Shown here piece by piece: positions 60,961 to 64,000 of a DNA stretch of 64,000 nt (position 1 is the first letter of the stretch; each line of letters begins with the position of its first letter). Below the pieces are notes generated by a model. That model was not told where the DNA came from. It was given only the letters and a program-made list of their open reading frames with translations, and did no database searches. The position numbers and the translations under genes were made by a program. This DNA comes from Brachionus rotundiformis (Eukaryota > Rotifera > Eurotatoria > Ploima > Brachionidae), in the NCBI GenBank assembly GCA_016802295.1, contig JAESIW010000065.1:682001-746000 (forward strand), read 5' to 3'.

Positions 60961-63900
60961 CTATTTATTTAAAGCCGAGGACCCAGTCATTTGAGCTTTT
61001 TCATTATTATTTTTATCTACATTTTGTTTTTTATCTGCTTCAATTGAATACCATTCTCTATTTTTTTCCAGCGTGTCTAAAATATCCTGCGCGTCCGGAT
61101 ACACCAAATCGGACCATGATTCCCATAATGGATGAACTATAAAGTCTATGAAACTAACCTTTGATTTAGAGAAACAAAATAAAATTAAATATTTTTCAAA
61201 ATAAATTTATTTAATTAAAAATCAATTACCTGCGTTTTCTCAATGCATGCCTTGTGGCGATCGCACATCGCACTTATTTCCAATCCTTGGGACGATTCCC
61301 GATCACCTTGTATAAACAACTCGTTCATTACTCTATCGGTCCAGTTGCGGTAAATTTCCAAAGGTTTGGTTGGATTGCTTAAATCAGCACAATGAAGCAT
61401 GTTCTTAAGAACTCGTATTCTGTCTTGATAAGAATCTAACTCAATGATTTCCGAGCCGGCCACCTTTTTCGTTTCAACCATGGTCTTTAATTCACCCAAA
61501 AGACTCATATGTTTGGACATATCAGTTGCTCGTACCATATCTATAACCATGTTTCTTATCGACCGACGTTGATACTTTGATATATTGTAAAAAATATCTA
61601 GTTTTTCATTTTGCAAGAGTTTAAATGCCACAGCTAGATGGTGATTTTCCAGAACTGAATCGTCATTATACATCACTGCTAGTTCCGATGCTGTGTTTAT
61701 CAAATATTGATTTGTAAGACCAGGATGGTCTACGTCATGAATTGCGGCAGAAAATATGGCCGCGAAAATTTCAGCTTCGTTAAAAACAGACTTTAAAAAA
61801 AAATTATTTAATTAATAAAATTTAAATGATAATTTTCATTTTGTTTACTTCAAGAGCTTTGCTGTTTAGTAAAACATGCATTGATTGAGTTACATCAGCA
61901 GCGTGAATTTTATTATGATATGGCACAGTTTGATAGTGATTCTCCAATTCAATTAAATAATTAAGCAACGTAGATGGACATATTTGGAAAATGTTCATCA
62001 AATCTCTTTGCTGCAAAAGTTAAAAAACTTTAGAATATGATTTTTAAGCTTATTAAATAATCTATACTTTAAATATGGTGTAGGCAACAGCGGTAAGGGG
62101 CCGGTGTTCGGTCAGCTCATCCAGCAGAAAAACATTCAGTCCCCACACATCTAAATCTTTCATCAAATTGTCCAGCTCATCTGGCTTTGAAGTTTTTACA
62201 CCATACGTGTATGATTCGCTTATATCATACACTTTGGGCTTATCTGATTCCGACGATTGAGTTAAAAATATGCTGCTCATAGTTGATTTTGACTCATGAA
62301 AATTTCTATTTGGCGTTTTATTAGGCTCATTTTGGCTAATTGTAGCAGCAAGTGAAGACTTTTGAAAAGTTGATGAGCTATTTTGAGCGAGTCTTATGGA
62401 ATCATTGGATATATTTGGATTTTCCGGTTTTAAATTGAATACATTTTTATTTTCATCATTCTATACAATAAAAATTATTAAGCATTATTATTATTATTAT
62501 TATTATTCATTTTAAAAGAGCATACATGAGTAGGTAGAGCATTTGTTTTGGAAAGTATACCACGATTTGCTTTCTGGTTGATTTTAATGTTCACTTCATC
62601 AATGGATTTTAGTCGTTCACTTAAGCGACCATGGTTGCATAGATCACTGGTATTTAGATCATCTTTTTTCAAATTAACAAAACTATCACTTCTCTGGGAA
62701 CCCAGACACCGGTTTGATCCATCATTTTTTTCAATTTCTTCTTTGTTATCTTCAAATATTAAATCATTAATTTTCTCGAACAAAATTGCATCAGGTCCCA
62801 TTATCATTATTTACATATTACTTAACAATTAGCAAAATATCTAAGAATTGATAACATCTTAACAGTCTTGTCCCAATTTATTTTATCCAAATTATATTTA
62901 TTGGAAGCGTGGTAATGCCTCGCCTTATTTTTATTTTCAATAATAACGCCTTTAATTTACAAGAAATTTATTTCGTATACAAAATTTCTATTCAAAACAA
63001 ACTAAGTTTGTTATCTATCAGATAAAATTTCTATGCTGATTTTTTCAAGAAAATGATAAAAATTTGGAAGATATTTTATTTGTTTAGCATTCAACTGATA
63101 CTTCATTTTTAATCAAAAATTTCTTATGATTTACTTAACTACTCAAAATCATTTTTTTTTTTCAAATTCAATTTAGGTACCAAGAATCAACTTACCAAAA
63201 TAATTTTGATTAATAAATTGTTTGATTTGATCAGTTTCTTCATTTTGCGTAAGTTCTTTATTTAATAATTGACGGAACTAAAATTTAATTTAAAGCAAAC
63301 GTAAAATTTCGGGTCTTTCCGCTAATACATGATTCCATAATGAAGCTTTGGAATGTTTATTTATTTTAGAATTAACCATCTAACTTATTTATCTTTTTAT
63401 TGTAAACAAATTTACTTAGAAAGAAGTATATTCTTTAATAATTTATTCAAGACATCAGCAATTATACCTAAAATTAGTTCATTAATAAAATTTAAGATTG
63501 CTCTTAATAGTATAATTTTTGGGGGATAATTTTTAAGATATAATAATTTATCAAAAGTTTAGAAAATGAATCAAAATAATGGAATAGAATCAAATATTCG
63601 GATAGACCCGTATAAAGAGGGTAGAAGGATACTTTTGATGTGGCAAGATCAGATATCCTGTTGAATGATTGCATATGCTCCAGTTGCTGTAGACACCAGT
63701 CCATTTCTTCCAAAGTTTCTTTTGTCAAATTCGTTGTTTCATCTTAAAAAATAAACAACCATTGATAAAATGTCACTAATTATTTAAAATACTCTTATTA
63801 CCATTTTCTGATAAATTTTCGTTTTGAGTAACAGATTTTACTATGGGAATAATTTTATTTATCCTTTTTAATATCATTTAAAAATAAAAACTTCACAAAA

Positions 63901-64000
63901 TAAAAGATTACCTTTCTGAGCGTGAGTTATTTATTTTGACAAAATTTTGACGCACTGTTTTTAAACTAGCCAAAATTTGGGCAAATGGAGTCACTATTAA
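60961..64000 (-). CDS. PDE4/dunce-type cAMP phosphodiesterase, 5' part beyond window
   Basis: Hydrolyses cAMP in the cytosol. Exons (minus): 63912-64000 (open at edge), 63802-63863, 63633-63742, 63196-63277, 62864-62949 (linker exon, less sure), 62068-62460, 61849-62010, 61230-61790 and 60961-61158, all frame-consistent, about 581 codons in the window. It begins inside UCR1 (LIVTPFAQILASLKTVRQNF), then UCR2 (KETLEEMDWCLQQLEHMQ, then FRQLLNKELT), a Ser/Asn-rich linker, and a complete catalytic domain with YHNKIHAADV, HDVDHPG, ENHHLAVAFKLL, HCADLSNPTKP and the substrate-clamp region around VSFIDFIVHPLWE. UCR1 plus UCR2 is diagnostic of the PDE4 family and marks this as the long, PKA-regulated form. 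The short tail after the catalytic domain is Lys/Asn-rich. Confidence 0.94.
62526..62807 (-). CDS. Alternative first exon of the PDE4-type gene (short form)
   Basis: A 94-codon exon starting at ATG 62807 and ending at CAT|GTATGC in phase 0, so it joins in frame to the exon at 62068-62460. An in-frame TAA lies six bases upstream of the ATG, so it cannot be a continuation of the UCR2 exons. A transcript starting here would lack UCR1 and UCR2, as the supershort PDE4 forms of other animals do. The encoded segment is acidic and Asn/Ser-rich with no domain. Confidence 0.6.

Noticed and set aside
26096..64000. A functional cyclic-nucleotide/calcium gene cluster
   Set aside because: CNG, PMCA and PDE4 genes are near each other, but spacing, orientation and intervening transposons give no sign of co-regulation.
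1..64000. CRISPR arrays, bacterial operons or contaminating bacterial DNA
   Set aside because: Introns run through every clear gene, including the bacterial-type peptidase; no repeat-spacer arrays were seen.

Overview
The window is nuclear DNA of an invertebrate animal. It carries metazoan genes (a laminin alpha chain, a Musashi RNA-binding protein, a cyclic-nucleotide-gated channel, two plasma-membrane calcium pumps and a PDE4-type phosphodiesterase). Introns are short GT-AG introns of about 40-110 bases plus a few long ones, and non-coding DNA is very AT-rich. One bacterial-type M15 peptidase gene with introns is present. Base composition, gene style and the bacterial-type gene would suit a monogonont rotifer (Brachionus-like), but nothing here proves the species.

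Layout. 1-10833 (minus): laminin alpha chain, 11 exons, running off the left edge inside the LG domains. 12207-13241 (minus): an unrecognised four-exon gene. 17503-24415 (plus): musashi, with a 4 kb intron, an internal alternative first exon at 22261 and a 364-N assembly gap flanked by a near-identical repeat. 26096-29432 (minus): CNG channel, 8 exons, convergent with musashi. 33827-37083 (plus) and 48245-51990 (minus): two PMCA genes in inverted orientation that share nearly identical coding tracts inside clearly diverged flanks. Between them lie a decayed Ty3/Gypsy element (38484-41618) with an extra RRM-like/coiled-coil/RING reading frame next to its polypurine tract, a fold-back element, a GC-rich island of three hairpins, the M15 peptidase gene and a broken unknown ORF. 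51991-60960 is about 9 kb without a recognisable gene. 60961-64000 (minus): PDE4/dunce-type phosphodiesterase running off the right edge inside UCR1.

The CNG channel, PDE4 and PMCA genes all act in cyclic-nucleotide or calcium signalling, but nothing shows they are a functional cluster. The points most worth following are the conversion-like PMCA pair with loss of the calmodulin-binding tail in one copy, the RING-bearing extra ORF in the Gypsy element, the intron-bearing M15 peptidase, the RRM2-only musashi transcript option, and the hairpin islands. Exon coordinates were derived by hand from splice signals and reading-frame continuity; they were not checked against transcripts.
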